From Microbacteriaceae bacterium (GTDB lineage Bacteria; Actinomycetota; Actinomycetes; Actinomycetales; Microbacteriaceae), in assembly GCA_009925875.1 (NCBI GenBank), contig RFQD01000003.1, positions 1-18,199 of the forward strand: a stretch of DNA of 18,199 nucleotides, in the 5' to 3' direction. Under the pieces are notes generated by a model. That model searched no databases and was not told the DNA's origin. It was given only the letters and a program-made list of their open reading frames with translations. This document shows positions 8,396-16,441 of the stretch, piece after piece (position 1 is the stretch's first letter; every line of letters begins with the position of its first letter). The position numbers and the translations under genes were made by a program.

Positions 8396-9319
8396 CTACT
8401 TCACCGAGCCCATCGTCACTCCCTTGAGCAACGTGCGTTGGAAGATCAGGAAGAAGAGCAAGGTGGGCAGGATTCCCACAAGTGCCGCGGCAGCCTGTTG
8501 CGTTGGCTCGCTCGTGTACTGTCCGGACGCCAGTCCCATCGAAAGAGACACGGTTTGACTCGAGTTTGACGGCAGCAAGACAAGCGGATAGAGGAACTCA
8601 TTCCAGGTCCAGATGAAGAAGAACACCATCAAGACCAGCAGGGTCGGCCGGGTGAGCGGAAGCACGACACTCCACAGAAGCCGCACACTGCCGGCGCCAT
8701 CAATGCGGGCAGCTTCCAGGATTTCGGTCGGAAAATCGGACAAAACGGAGGCGAGGAGGTACGTACCAAAGGCACTCTGAAGAACCGAAAAAATGATGAT
8801 CAGCGACCAAATGTTGTCGTACAGGTTGACCATCTTGGCCATTTTGAGCAGCGGATACATGAGTGCTTCCGCCGGGATTGTGAACGCAACCATGAACAGC
8901 GCCAAGACAAAGAAACGTCCGCGCACTTTTCCAATACCGATCGCATATGCGGTGAGAAAGCTCAGCAACACACCAAAGATCGCCACCCAGAAACTGATTT
9001 GAAATGAATTCCACAGTTTTTCGGTGAAATTCGCTTTGGCCCAAAACGCCGTGATGTTCTCGAACGTGATGCTGGTGGGAAGCGAAAGTGGGCCCGACGT
9101 CGTGTAGTCCGCCTTCGACTTAATCGAGTTCACGAACGCCAGATACAGGGGCGCAATCCACAACAAGGCAGCCAAAACGATGAAGCCGAGCACTCCCCAG
9201 GAGAACCCATTTCGACGATTAAATCCGCCCTGTCCGCGACGACTGAGTTTCTTCAGTTCGCGGGCGCTCGGTTGCGCAGTTTCGTTGGCAAAGGTTGCTT
9301 CAGAAAGAAGTTGACTCAT
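8396..9319 (-). CDS. aglG: Sugar ABC transporter permease, MalG/AglG type
   Basis: This 307-residue inner-membrane protein is one half of the channel of a carbohydrate ABC importer. It has a basic cytoplasmic N-terminus, about six hydrophobic helices (first at GFIVLAALLWIAPLYLAF), and the cytoplasmic EAA loop EAARIDGAGSVRLLWSVVLP that docks on the ATPase. The C-terminus (LLKGVTMGSVK) is that of the MalG group. The gene is complete. Its ATG overlaps the stop of the other permease gene by 4 nt (ATGA at 9319-9316). No ATPase gene is in the window, so the importer would need a shared MsiK/MsmK-type ATPase from elsewhere. That is inference from known actinobacterial systems. Confidence 0.9.
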   Translation of the reverse strand: MSQLLSEATFANETAQPSARELKKLSRRGQGGFNRRNGFSWGVLGFIVLAALLWIAPLYLAFVNSIKSKADYTTSGPLSLPTSITFENITAFWAKANFTEKLWNSFQISFWVAIFGVLLSFLTAYAIGIGKVRGRFFVLALFMVAFTIPAEALMYPLLKMAKMVNLYDNIWSLIIIFSVLQSAFGTYLLASVLSDFPTEILEAARIDGAGSVRLLWSVVLPLTRPTLLVLMVFFFIWTWNEFLYPLVLLPSNSSQTVSLSMGLASGQYTSEPTQQAAAALVGILPTLLFFLIFQRTLLKGVTMGSVK

Positions 9320-10278
9320 CGGTTCTCTCCTTGCCGAGTCTGCATACGGAGAAGGAAGATTGCGAAAACAATCAGGAGGAGCGCGAGCACTGTCGAAATC
9401 GCCGCCCCGTATCCGACCTTTCCGGTTTGGATGAAGTTGAAGTACGAGAAGTAGGCGGGCACGTTGGTTGCCGTTCCCGGGCCGCCCTGTGTCATCACGT
9501 AGACCGGGGCAAACACCTTGAGCGCGGCCACGGTCGTCGTGAGCAATACCACGGAGATTTCGGGAGCCAGTTGGTTAATCGTGATCATGCGGAAACGTTG
9601 AAACCACGACGCTCCATCAATGGCAGCAGCCTCGTGCACGGATTGGTCTGCTCGGGCGAGCCCGGACATGAAAATTGTGACGGTATACCCAATTTGAATC
9701 CAAATGAGCACGACATTGACAGACAGCATCGCAAGGCCGGCGTTACCCAGCCAGTTCGGTGCCTGATCGACACTCGGGAACCACCCCCACTGCACCATGG
9801 TGACGTTGAAGGTCCCCTGCTGCGAGCTCAGCATCCACGACCACAACAGACCGGCGACCGCAATCGGAATGATTTGCGGCAAGAAGAACGCGGCTCGGAC
9901 AGCGGCCGACGACCCGTTCCCGAAACGAGGAGCAATGTAGTCAAAGAGAGCAGAAGCAATGATCAGCCCCAGTCCCGTTGGCACAACGGCCATGGAGACG
10001 ATGAAGACGACAGAATGTAAGAATGACTGCCAGAAGGTGTCATCCTGAAAAAGTTTGATGTAGTTGTCGAGGCCGATCCACTTGGGGGTACCAAGACCTT
10101 GCTTCCAACTCGTGAAGCTGAGGTAGACGTTCCAGAGGAACGCGACAACTACGACGACGGTGAACGCGATGAGCCCGGGAAGGGCCCAGGGCCAATAGAG
10201 TCCCGTGGATGCCGGTCGGGCCTGAGACGTCGTAGCGCCTTTGCGCTTCAGTTCCGATCTGGTTGTCGCAACCGTCAT
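9316..10278 (-). CDS. aglF: Sugar ABC transporter permease, MalF/AglF type
   Basis: This 320-residue protein is the second channel subunit of the carbohydrate importer. After a polar N-terminus it has a first helix around ALPGLIAFTVVVVVAFLW, an extracytoplasmic segment, five more helices and the EAA loop HEAAAIDGASWFQRFRMITI. The gene is complete. The ATG at 10278 has a Shine-Dalgarno AGAGGT. It is coupled to the next permease by a 4-nt overlap. A 196-bp gap containing a strong hairpin separates it from the binding-protein gene, which suggests lower expression of the permeases than of the binding protein. Confidence 0.9.
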   Translation of the reverse strand: MTVATTRSELKRKGATTSQARPASTGLYWPWALPGLIAFTVVVVVAFLWNVYLSFTSWKQGLGTPKWIGLDNYIKLFQDDTFWQSFLHSVVFIVSMAVVPTGLGLIIASALFDYIAPRFGNGSSAAVRAAFFLPQIIPIAVAGLLWSWMLSSQQGTFNVTMVQWGWFPSVDQAPNWLGNAGLAMLSVNVVLIWIQIGYTVTIFMSGLARADQSVHEAAAIDGASWFQRFRMITINQLAPEISVVLLTTTVAALKVFAPVYVMTQGGPGTATNVPAYFSYFNFIQTGKVGYGAAISTVLALLLIVFAIFLLRMQTRQGENR

Positions 10279-10332
10279 GATGACCTCTTTGTCTTCATAA
10301 GTGTTTCGCGTCTGTCACGCGGGATTATCACG

Positions 10333-10342
10333 CGACGCGTCG
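10333..10342. promoter_or_regulatory. Operator-like dyad upstream of the permease genes
   Basis: CGACGCGTCG is a perfect 10-bp palindrome about 55 bp before the first permease start. It has the same arms, CGACG and CGTCG, as the two perfect operators but without the two central bases, so the half-sites are closer together. It may be a weak or unrelated site. Confidence 0.3.
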
Positions 10343-10395
10343 TGGGTCTGAGTCTATGCACGAATTCTCTCGCGCCAAAAGAGTGGAGATAAAGA

Positions 10396-10434
10396 GTTTC
10401 CGGTGCGCCGCCGTGGTGGCAGCGCACCGGAAAC
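10396..10434 (-). terminator. Strong hairpin between binding-protein and permease genes
   Basis: The arms GTTTCCGGTGCGC (10396-10408) and GCGCACCGGAAAC (10422-10434) pair perfectly over 13 bp, with three further pairs possible in the loop. It starts 40 nt after the binding-protein stop. On the transcribed strand the bases that follow are pyrimidine-rich (TCTTTATCTCCACTCTTTT) but not a pure U-run. In mal/agl-type operons such stems partly terminate transcription or protect the upstream messenger, giving more binding protein than permease. Which of the two applies here cannot be told from sequence. Confidence 0.7.
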
Positions 10435-10474
10435 CTAGTACTTCAGAGACAGTTTCCCGTCCCCTCAGTGCGTG

Positions 10475-11670
10475 TTACGGCTTGTTCTCTTCGTAGTACG
10501 AGCCGATCGCCTGACGGTACTGCTCCGGGGTGGTGTTGCCGGCGACGAGGTCGATGACAGCAGCCTTCAGGATGTCGTAGTAACCGGAGACGGGCCAGTC
10601 AGGGTAGAAGCCCAGACCGTTGTTCGCAACGAGCTCGTTGAAGAGCGGAAGCGTCTTCAGCGTGGTCGGGTCGGTGACGTTGTCGATGTTAGCGAGCAAC
10701 GGCAGACCACCATCGTTGGCCATCATGTCCTGGTACTTCGGCTGAAGTGTCAGGTTGATGAACTCGGCGGCGAGGTCAGCGTTGTGACCCTTGGCCGGGA
10801 TGACCCAGACGTTTCCAGCCGAACCGGTGCTCACGGGGTTACCCGGTGCGAGCATCTTGCTCCAGTTGAACTTGGCAGCACCGGCAACGGTGCCATCGAG
10901 CCACGTTCCACCGGGCATAAAGGGCGAGGTGCCGTTGGTGAAGCCGGCGACAGCGTCATCCGCGGTTGCACCCGAGGCGCTCGAGGCAATGTAGCCCTTC
11001 TGGACCCAGCGCTGCAACGTCGTCGAGGAGTCCGTGAACTGCTCGTCGTTGAAGTCGACCGGAGCGGTGAAGAACTGGTATGCGTTCACCCAGTCCTGGT
11101 CCGCCTTGTTGAGCGTCATGTTGTAGGCGAGGTGCACGAGCATGTAGTCGGCGGCCGTGATCGGCGTGACTCCAGCTGCAACAAGCTTGTCCATGGCGGC
11201 TTCGAACGCAGCGTTTGACGTGAGAGACGCCTTGTCGATTCCGTTGGCCGAGAGGATGTCATCGTTGACGAAGTACCCAACGTACTCACCGTAGGTGGGA
11301 ACGCCGTACAGGTCGCCCTGACCCATGATGCCGTCGGTGTAACGACCGACAGCCTGAGCCGAAGCGGGGAGAGTGGTGTCCCAGCCGTACTTCTTGGCGT
11401 AGTCGTTGAGGTTGGTGAGCAGTCCGGCGCCGCAATCTGCTCCCACGTCTTGAACTCGAAGTTCACGGTGATGTCAGGGTGAGCCGTCTTGAACTCTTCG
11501 AGGGCGGCGGTCCATGCCTTGTACTGAGCGGTGTCTTCACCCGAGTACCACCAGACGGTGAAGGTCTTGCTGCCGCTGGACCCGGCGCAGCCGGACAGCG
11601 TACCGAGGGCGATCGCGGCGACTGCAGCAGCCGATGCGATACGAAGCCCACGCTTGGTTGAGTGCTTCAT
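10475..11670 (-). pseudogene. aglE: Sugar-binding lipoprotein of the ABC importer, broken by an internal deletion
   Basis: The gene encodes the extracytoplasmic substrate-binding protein of the importer. From the ATG at 11670 (AAAGG 10 nt upstream; an in-frame ATG at 11691 is possible) it has a basic start, a hydrophobic signal and a lipobox LSGC with Cys28, then FTVWWYSGEDTAQYKAW and FEFKTWEQI to about residue 79. Near 11430 the frame changes. The remainder, from AGLLTNLNDYAKKYGWD to the stop at 10475, is in another frame. In homologs these parts are separated by roughly 25-35 residues, including a region like 'LNS-DAPDVMEYNKGNA', which is missing. The combined length of about 397 residues against the usual 420-430 fits a deletion. 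No intact secreted protein can be made from this sequence. Confidence 0.83.
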
Positions 11671-11744
11671 TTGGTTGATTACCTTTCTCATTGACGACGG
11701 AGGTGTCGCGCAACTTCATTGGTGCTTCCAGGTGACACGAATCG

Positions 11745-11758
11745 TCGACGCGCGTCGA
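11745..11758. promoter_or_regulatory. LacI-family operator upstream of the binding-protein gene
   Basis: This is the same perfect palindrome, TCGACGCGCGTCGA, as at 8320-8333, placed about 75 bp before the binding-protein start. A TANNNT hexamer, TAAGGT, lies just upstream on the transcribed strand (11772-11767), so a bound repressor would sit around the transcription start. The regulator gene ends 65 bp away. Confidence 0.82.
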
Positions 11759-11804
11759 TAAACACCTTACAAGGGGAACACCAGAATTTCGACAGTCGTA
11801 ATCG

Positions 11805-11817
11805 AATTGTGACAATT
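11805..11817. promoter_or_regulatory. Second palindrome upstream of the binding-protein gene
   Basis: AATTGT-G-ACAATT is a perfect 13-bp palindrome just after the lacI stop codon and upstream of the putative binding-protein promoter. It could be the site of another regulator, for example a global sugar regulator. It has no T-run and is too short to be a convincing terminator. Its role is unknown. Confidence 0.35.
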
Positions 11818-11822
11818 GCGAT

Positions 11823-12863
11823 CTACCGTCGACGCGCAGGTCCCGTGCTCCCTCGGTCAACCATCACGGGTGGGGCAAGTATGTGCCGTATCGGCGAGTC
11901 CGGGTTCGTCATTCTCTCGATCAACAGAGCCATCGCCACGTCTCCGAGCTCTCCACCCGGTGCAGAAATCGTGGTCTGTGCGGGAACAGTCATCTCGGCT
12001 TGTTCCGGGCTGATTCCAAAGTGGACAATCGACACGTCCTCGGGCACGCGACGGCCCTGCGCAGCCAATTCCTCCAGCACGCCAATCATCGCCGGAGCAT
12101 TGAAACCAATGACCGCCGTAATGCCCGGATGCTGCCGGAGAAGTTGCTCCACGGCCTCGCGCCCGGCGCGGATGTTTGCCCGCGCGTTGACCTGATGAAC
12201 CGTCATGCCACGCCGCTTTGCCTGAGCGTTGAGCGAAGATTCCGTCAGCACCACGGGACCATACCCCGATTCGACGACTTCGCTCGGTTGCGATACGAGA
12301 GCCACCTCGACGTGACCCAAATCGGACAGGTGGTTGACGGCCATCGGTCCCCATGCGTCAAAGTCCGCATCGATATAGGACAACTCCTCACTCTCGCGGG
12401 TCCGGCCAATTGCAACGAAGGGGAGCCGAGTGGTCGTCAAATACTCAACTCGAGCATCATCTTGACGGAGTTCCATCAGAATCAGGCCATCCACCAACCC
12501 CTGGGTGACCAGACGACGCAACGCTTCGATGTCGGTAACATCGTGGGTCCACATCAGCATCTGAATGCCCTCCTCCTCGGCTCGGTCGGAGGCGGCATTG
12601 ACGTAGTTCAAGTCGGAAATGTCAATCCCGCGTTCACCCACGGGAAAGTGCAGCGCGACAAGACTCGGTTTCTTGCTCGCCAAGGCCGCAGCTCGGGCGT
12701 GCGGTACATATCCGAGCTCCGCCATGGCCCTCTCGATGCGCTCGCGCGTTTCATCGGAGATGGGCCGGTCACCCGTGAGTGCATACGAAACGGTGGAGTC
12801 AGAAACTCCGGCGAGACGGGCAACGTCGGCGCGAGTGGCACGACGCGGTGGTTGGCTCGACAT
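11823..12863 (-). CDS. LacI-family transcription repressor of the sugar cluster
   Basis: This 346-residue regulator has the LacI helix-turn-helix RADVARLAGVSDSTVSYALT at residues 11-30, a hinge helix around 53-63 (VPHARAAALAS), and the periplasmic-binding-protein-like effector domain from about residue 67. The gene is complete and has a strong Shine-Dalgarno AGGAGGTGA before the ATG at 12863. It lies directly upstream of the binding-protein gene on the same strand and probably represses the cluster through the TCGACGCGCGTCGA sites, with an alpha-glucoside or maltose-like sugar as inducer. The inducer is inferred from the neighbours. A half-site near its own promoter suggests self-regulation. 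Confidence 0.92.
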   Translation of the reverse strand: MSSQPPRRATRADVARLAGVSDSTVSYALTGDRPISDETRERIERAMAELGYVPHARAAALASKKPSLVALHFPVGERGIDISDLNYVNAASDRAEEEGIQMLMWTHDVTDIEALRRLVTQGLVDGLILMELRQDDARVEYLTTTRLPFVAIGRTRESEELSYIDADFDAWGPMAVNHLSDLGHVEVALVSQPSEVVESGYGPVVLTESSLNAQAKRRGMTVHQVNARANIRAGREAVEQLLRQHPGITAVIGFNAPAMIGVLEELAAQGRRVPEDVSIVHFGISPEQAEMTVPAQTTISAPGGELGDVAMALLIERMTNPDSPIRHILAPPVMVDRGSTGPARRR

Positions 12864-12891
12864 TGTTCACCTCCTGGGAAATCCCCTAGGG

Positions 12892-12906
12892 ATAGTAATC
12901 GACGCG
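12892..12906 (-). promoter_or_regulatory. Probable lacI promoter with operator half-site
   Basis: On the minus strand TACTAT (12897-12892) is a good -10 candidate in the 74-bp gap between rnj and the regulator gene. Directly upstream of it the plus strand reads TCGACGCG (12899-12906), one half plus the centre of the operator found elsewhere in the cluster. The other half is not conserved. A small dyad ATCCC-CTA-GGGAT (12881-12893) follows. No terminator for rnj is evident in this gap. Confidence 0.45.
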
Positions 12907-12937
12907 GGGTTGGAAGTTTCCGTGCGACGTGTTTCGC

Positions 12938-14614
12938 TCAGGCTTCGATGACGAGTGGAACAATCATCGGTCGGCGACGGTAGCTCTTGTTCACCCACTG
13001 CCCCACCGTGCGGCGCACGACTTGCGACAATTGATGTGCATCACGCGTTCCATTGTGCGCCGCATCCGCCAGGGCCGCCGCGATGGCCGGCTTGACCTCA
13101 TCGAACACGTCGTCGTCTTCGGCAAAGCCGCGGGCGTGAATCTCGGGTCCCACCACAATCTTGCCGGTCGCCGGATCAACGACAACGATGATGGAGATGA
13201 ACCCCTCCTCGGCGAGAATCCGTCGGTCTTTCAAGTCAGAATCGGTTACTTCGCCGACGGTTGCCCCGTCGACGTAGACAAATCCCACGTCGATCTGCCC
13301 GACGATGCGGACCTGCCCTGCCTCGAGATCGACCACCGTGCCGTTATCGGCCATGATCGTGCGCTCGGGAGCAATACCGGATTCGATGGCCAGGTCGGCA
13401 TTCGCCCGCAAATGCCGATACTCGCCATGCACAGGCATGACATGAGTTGGCTTCAGGATGTTGTAGCAGTAGAGCAACTCTCCCGCCGCCGCGTGGCCCG
13501 ACACATGCACCCGGGCGTTGCCCTTATGAACCACCGTTGCGCCCAATCGAGTAAGGCCATCAATGACCCGATAAACCGCATTCTCGTTTCCCGGGATGAG
13601 GCTGGAGGCGAGAATCACCGTGTCACCCGCACCCACCTCAATCTGGTGTTCGAGGTTGGCCATGCGCGCCAAGACGGCCATCGGTTCGCCCTGCGAACCG
13701 GTGGACATGTAGACGAGTCGATCATCCGGAAGTTCGGCCGCCGCCTTTGCATCGATGAGGAGTCCGTCGGGCACGGTCAGAAAACCCAGCTGTTCCGCGA
13801 TTGTCATGTTTCGCACCATGGAACGGCCGAGCAATACGACGTGTCGACCGTTTGCCGCGGCGGCATCAAGAACCTGCTGCACGCGATGGACGTGACTCGA
13901 AAAACTTGCCACAATCACGCGGCGTCGCGAGCGATGAATGACGCTGTCGATGACAGGGCCGATATCTTTCTCCAACGGAGTGAAACCTGGCACATCCGCG
14001 TTGGTGGAATCGGGCAGGAACAGGTCGACGCCCTCCTCACCCAAACGCGCGAACGCACGGAGATCGGTGATGCGTCCATCCAGAGGCAACTGATCCATCT
14101 TGAAGTCGCCGGTGTGAAGCACGAGACCTGCTGTGGTGCGAATCGCCACGGCGAGCGCATCCGGAATCGAATGGTTGACCGCGATGAACTCCAGACTGAA
14201 CGGGCCGAACTGCTCCCGGTCACCCTCGCGGACTTGGAAGGTGTAAGGCGCAATGCGGTGCTCTTTGAGCTTGGCTTCGACGAGTGCGAGCGTCAGAGTT
14301 GACCCCACCAGCGGGATGTCACTGCGCAATCGCAGCAGGTAAGGGACGGCCCCGATGTGGTCTTCATGCCCGTGTGTGAGAACGACGGCCAGCACGTCAT
14401 CGAGTCGATCTCGAATGTACGAGAAGTCGGGAAGGATCAGGTCGACCCCGGGCTGTGATTCTTCGGGAAACAGCACACCGCAATCGACAATCAGCAGCTT
14501 TCCCGCGAATTCGTACACTGCCATGTTGCGACCGATTTCACCGACTCCCCCGAGAGGAACGATACGTAAGGCATCTTTCGCGAGAACGGGAGGGTCAAAC
14601 AAGTCGTTGGGCAT
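12938..14614 (-). CDS. rnj: Ribonuclease J
   Basis: RNase J is a metallo-beta-lactamase/beta-CASP enzyme with endonuclease and 5'-3' exonuclease activity, used in messenger decay and rRNA maturation in the cytoplasm. The 558-residue product is full length for the family. It has LGGVGEIGRN near residues 21-30, the metal motif HGHEDH at 81-86, a further metal ligand in HTGDFK, the beta-CASP domain with the PGNENAVYRV segment, HVSGHAA, and the MPVHGEYRH motif. The ATG at 14614 has AAGGA upstream and lies 28 nt after dapA. Upstream extension to 14683 would overlap dapA. The next core gene in related genomes, ftsK, is 6.3 kb away here because of the sugar cluster. Confidence 0.96.
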   Translation of the reverse strand: MPNDLFDPPVLAKDALRIVPLGGVGEIGRNMAVYEFAGKLLIVDCGVLFPEESQPGVDLILPDFSYIRDRLDDVLAVVLTHGHEDHIGAVPYLLRLRSDIPLVGSTLTLALVEAKLKEHRIAPYTFQVREGDREQFGPFSLEFIAVNHSIPDALAVAIRTTAGLVLHTGDFKMDQLPLDGRITDLRAFARLGEEGVDLFLPDSTNADVPGFTPLEKDIGPVIDSVIHRSRRRVIVASFSSHVHRVQQVLDAAAANGRHVVLLGRSMVRNMTIAEQLGFLTVPDGLLIDAKAAAELPDDRLVYMSTGSQGEPMAVLARMANLEHQIEVGAGDTVILASSLIPGNENAVYRVIDGLTRLGATVVHKGNARVHVSGHAAAGELLYCYNILKPTHVMPVHGEYRHLRANADLAIESGIAPERTIMADNGTVVDLEAGQVRIVGQIDVGFVYVDGATVGEVTDSDLKDRRILAEEGFISIIVVVDPATGKIVVGPEIHARGFAEDDDVFDEVKPAIAAALADAAHNGTRDAHQLSQVVRRTVGQWVNKSYRRRPMIVPLVIEA

Positions 14615-14642
14615 GAAATCCTTCGAGAAATCGGTCGGATGG

Positions 14643-15620
14643 TTAGTGCTCGCGCGTGGTTCCCGCCACTTTGGGTAGCGCACCGCCCGCGGCGGCGTTG
14701 CGGTCGGGACTGAACTGACTCATGTCGACACCGGGGATTTCGCCGACGAGAGCGAGTTCGTCCTCGATGATGGCGGCTTCCCACTCTTCCGGTCCGACCA
14801 GGGGCAGTCGAACGCGTGGCGTTGAGATGCGACCCAATCCGTGCAAAATGTACTTCGCCGCGACCGTCCCCGGAACATGCGTCATGACTGCCCGCACCAG
14901 CGGCTCAAGTTTCTGGTGCATGTGGGTTGCCGCGTGCAGGTCGCCCCGATTCACGGCGTCAACGATGGCGCGGTAGGGCGCGGGAGCAATGTTCGCGGTA
15001 ACACCGATCAAGCCCACGGCACCAATCGACAAATGCGGAAGCACATTGGCGTCGTCACCCGAGAAATAGATCAGGTCGGTTTGATTCAGAACCCTACTGA
15101 CCTCACTGAAGTCACCCTTGGCGTCTTTGACGCCCACGATGCGCGGGTGCTTGGCCAGACGCAAAATTGTCTCGTATGTGATCGGGATGCCCGCGCGCCC
15201 GGGAATGTCATAAACAAGCATTGGCAACTCGGTGGCATCCGCAACCATGCGGAAATGCGTCAGAACGCCGGCCTGAGTGGGCTTGTTGTAATACGGGGTG
15301 ACCGCCATGATGCCGTCGGCTCCCGCTTTTTCCGACTTTTTCGCCAATTCGATCGCGTGCGCCGTTTCGTTTGACGGACCGCCCATGATGATCTTGGCGC
15401 GCGACCCGGCAACCTGCTTTCCCACCTCGACCAAACGCACTTTTTCGGCATCCGTCAGCGTGGACGTCTCCCCGGTGGTACCGGTGACGACGATGCCGTC
15501 GGCGCCGTGGGACACCACGTCGTCGATGAGACGCTCGACATCATGCCAATCGACTTCGCCGTCATGCGTGAACGGAGTCACGAGTGCAACGAGAACTTGT
15601 CCAAAGGGGTTTTCAGCCAC
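14643..15620 (-). CDS. dapA: 4-hydroxy-tetrahydrodipicolinate synthase
   Basis: DapA condenses pyruvate with aspartate semialdehyde in the first step of the lysine and diaminopimelate branch. The 325-residue protein shows TGTTGE at about 46-51, the catalytic Tyr in LVYDIPGR (residue 137), the Schiff-base Lys in GVKDAKGD (residue 165), and the usual barrel order of the family. The start is the GTG at 15620. An in-frame stop (TAA, 12 bases upstream) excludes an earlier start. There is no Shine-Dalgarno sequence. A TAACCT hexamer ends 6 nt before the GTG, which suggests a leaderless transcript. thyX lies 32 bp upstream and rnj 28 bp downstream. Confidence 0.97.
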   Translation of the reverse strand: MAENPFGQVLVALVTPFTHDGEVDWHDVERLIDDVVSHGADGIVVTGTTGETSTLTDAEKVRLVEVGKQVAGSRAKIIMGGPSNETAHAIELAKKSEKAGADGIMAVTPYYNKPTQAGVLTHFRMVADATELPMLVYDIPGRAGIPITYETILRLAKHPRIVGVKDAKGDFSEVSRVLNQTDLIYFSGDDANVLPHLSIGAVGLIGVTANIAPAPYRAIVDAVNRGDLHAATHMHQKLEPLVRAVMTHVPGTVAAKYILHGLGRISTPRVRLPLVGPEEWEAAIIEDELALVGEIPGVDMSQFSPDRNAAAGGALPKVAGTTREH

Positions 15621-15626
15621 GAGGCA

Positions 15627-15632
15627 AGGTTA
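15627..15632 (-). promoter_or_regulatory. -10 hexamer for leaderless dapA
   Basis: The minus strand reads TAACCT, then six bases, then the GTG start. Transcription starting at the G of the GTG would give a messenger without a leader, common in Actinomycetota. No -35 box of standard quality is visible at 16-18 nt spacing. The site lies in the 32-bp gap behind thyX. Confidence 0.55.
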
Positions 15633-15652
15633 TCGGTTCGCCGGCGCGCACA

Positions 15653-16381
15653 TTACGGGGCGACTCGACCATTGAGGTTGAACGACTCGTATGTCATGGG
15701 CATGAGTCCCGCCCAGAAGGCTTCCATTTTTTCGGCAACCATTTCGATCTCGCGCTGCGGAAACGAGGGGAAGTGCGTGCCGTCACGCTTCGTGCGTAAC
15801 GAGAGAAAGTTCATGAGCGACCGCGAGTTCATCGTGACGTACATCGACGAGAAGGTCGCGACGGGCAGCACGCCCCGGGCAACTTCGCGCGCGACGCCGG
15901 CGGCGAGCATCCGCTCATACTGTTCGTAGGCAAACGTGCACGCGGCCTTCGTCGCCTCTACCGTTAGGTCGGTCTGCTCGGGCGTGCCGGCAACGAAGTC
16001 GTAGGCCCCCGGTTTACCCGTCTGCACGAGATTTCGCTCCGGACCCGGAACATAGAACACCGGCCGCAATTCGCGGTAGCGACCCGACTCTTCGTTGTAA
16101 CTCGCAATGCGATGACGCATGAATTCGCGGAAGACAAAAATGGGCGCCTCGACGTAGAAGGTCATGGAGTTGTGCTCGAACGGACTTCCGTGACGGTCAC
16201 GCATGAGGTAGTTGATGAGCCCGCGGTCGCGAGCGTCCGTCGCAGCCGGATCACCCTTGCTGGCTTCGAGGGTTTGCTCACCTTGCGTCGAGACTCGAGC
16301 GGCAAAGAGAACGTCGGAGTCGTGCGCACTGGAGCGAACGAGTTCGACGGTCACATCCGAACGAAAGATGATGTCAGGCAC
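15653..16381 (-). CDS. thyX: Flavin-dependent thymidylate synthase ThyX
   Basis: ThyX methylates dUMP to dTMP with methylene-tetrahydrofolate and uses FAD and NADPH. The 242-residue protein contains the full ThyX motif RHR-x2-S-x-N-E-x-S-x-R at residues 89-101 and the C-terminal segment ARGVLPVATFSSMYVTMNSR with the conserved Arg and nucleotide-binding residues. The start is the GTG at 16381, with a TAGGGT hexamer exactly 6 nt upstream and no convincing Shine-Dalgarno. It heads the thyX-dapA-rnj series and is divergent from the thioredoxin-like gene, sharing a 72-bp promoter region. Confidence 0.97.
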   Translation of the reverse strand: MPDIIFRSDVTVELVRSSAHDSDVLFAARVSTQGEQTLEASKGDPAATDARDRGLINYLMRDRHGSPFEHNSMTFYVEAPIFVFREFMRHRIASYNEESGRYRELRPVFYVPGPERNLVQTGKPGAYDFVAGTPEQTDLTVEATKAACTFAYEQYERMLAAGVAREVARGVLPVATFSSMYVTMNSRSLMNFLSLRTKRDGTHFPSFPQREIEMVAEKMEAFWAGLMPMTYESFNLNGRVAP

Positions 16382-16387
16382 GCGAAC

Positions 16388-16393
16388 ACCCTA
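16388..16393 (-). promoter_or_regulatory. -10 hexamer for leaderless thyX
   Basis: The minus strand reads TAGGGT, then GTTCGC, then the GTG start of thyX, the same 6-nt geometry as at dapA and the thioredoxin-like gene. The -35 region is weak. The hexamer also contains GGG, so a very close weak Shine-Dalgarno role cannot be ruled out. Confidence 0.58.
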
Positions 16394-16441
16394 CCGCCGT
16401 AACGAAGCGTCACAGTGATGCCGGTCCGAGAGTGGTGGATT

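Noticed and set aside
11390..11446. A start at 11446 giving an intact 323-residue binding protein
   Set aside because: It would lack signal peptide, lipobox and first lobe strands, and the first residues (MGADC) are an out-of-frame reading of the WEQI region.
11829..11837. TCGACGCGC at the end of the lacI gene as an operator
   Set aside because: It is only a half-site, falls inside the last codons (Arg-rich end) of the regulator, and the opposite arm is not conserved.
12929..14302. A 457-codon plus-strand open frame lying opposite rnj
   Set aside because: It is antisense to a clear full-length RNase J gene, has no recognisable domain, and its composition follows from the codon pattern of the opposite strand.
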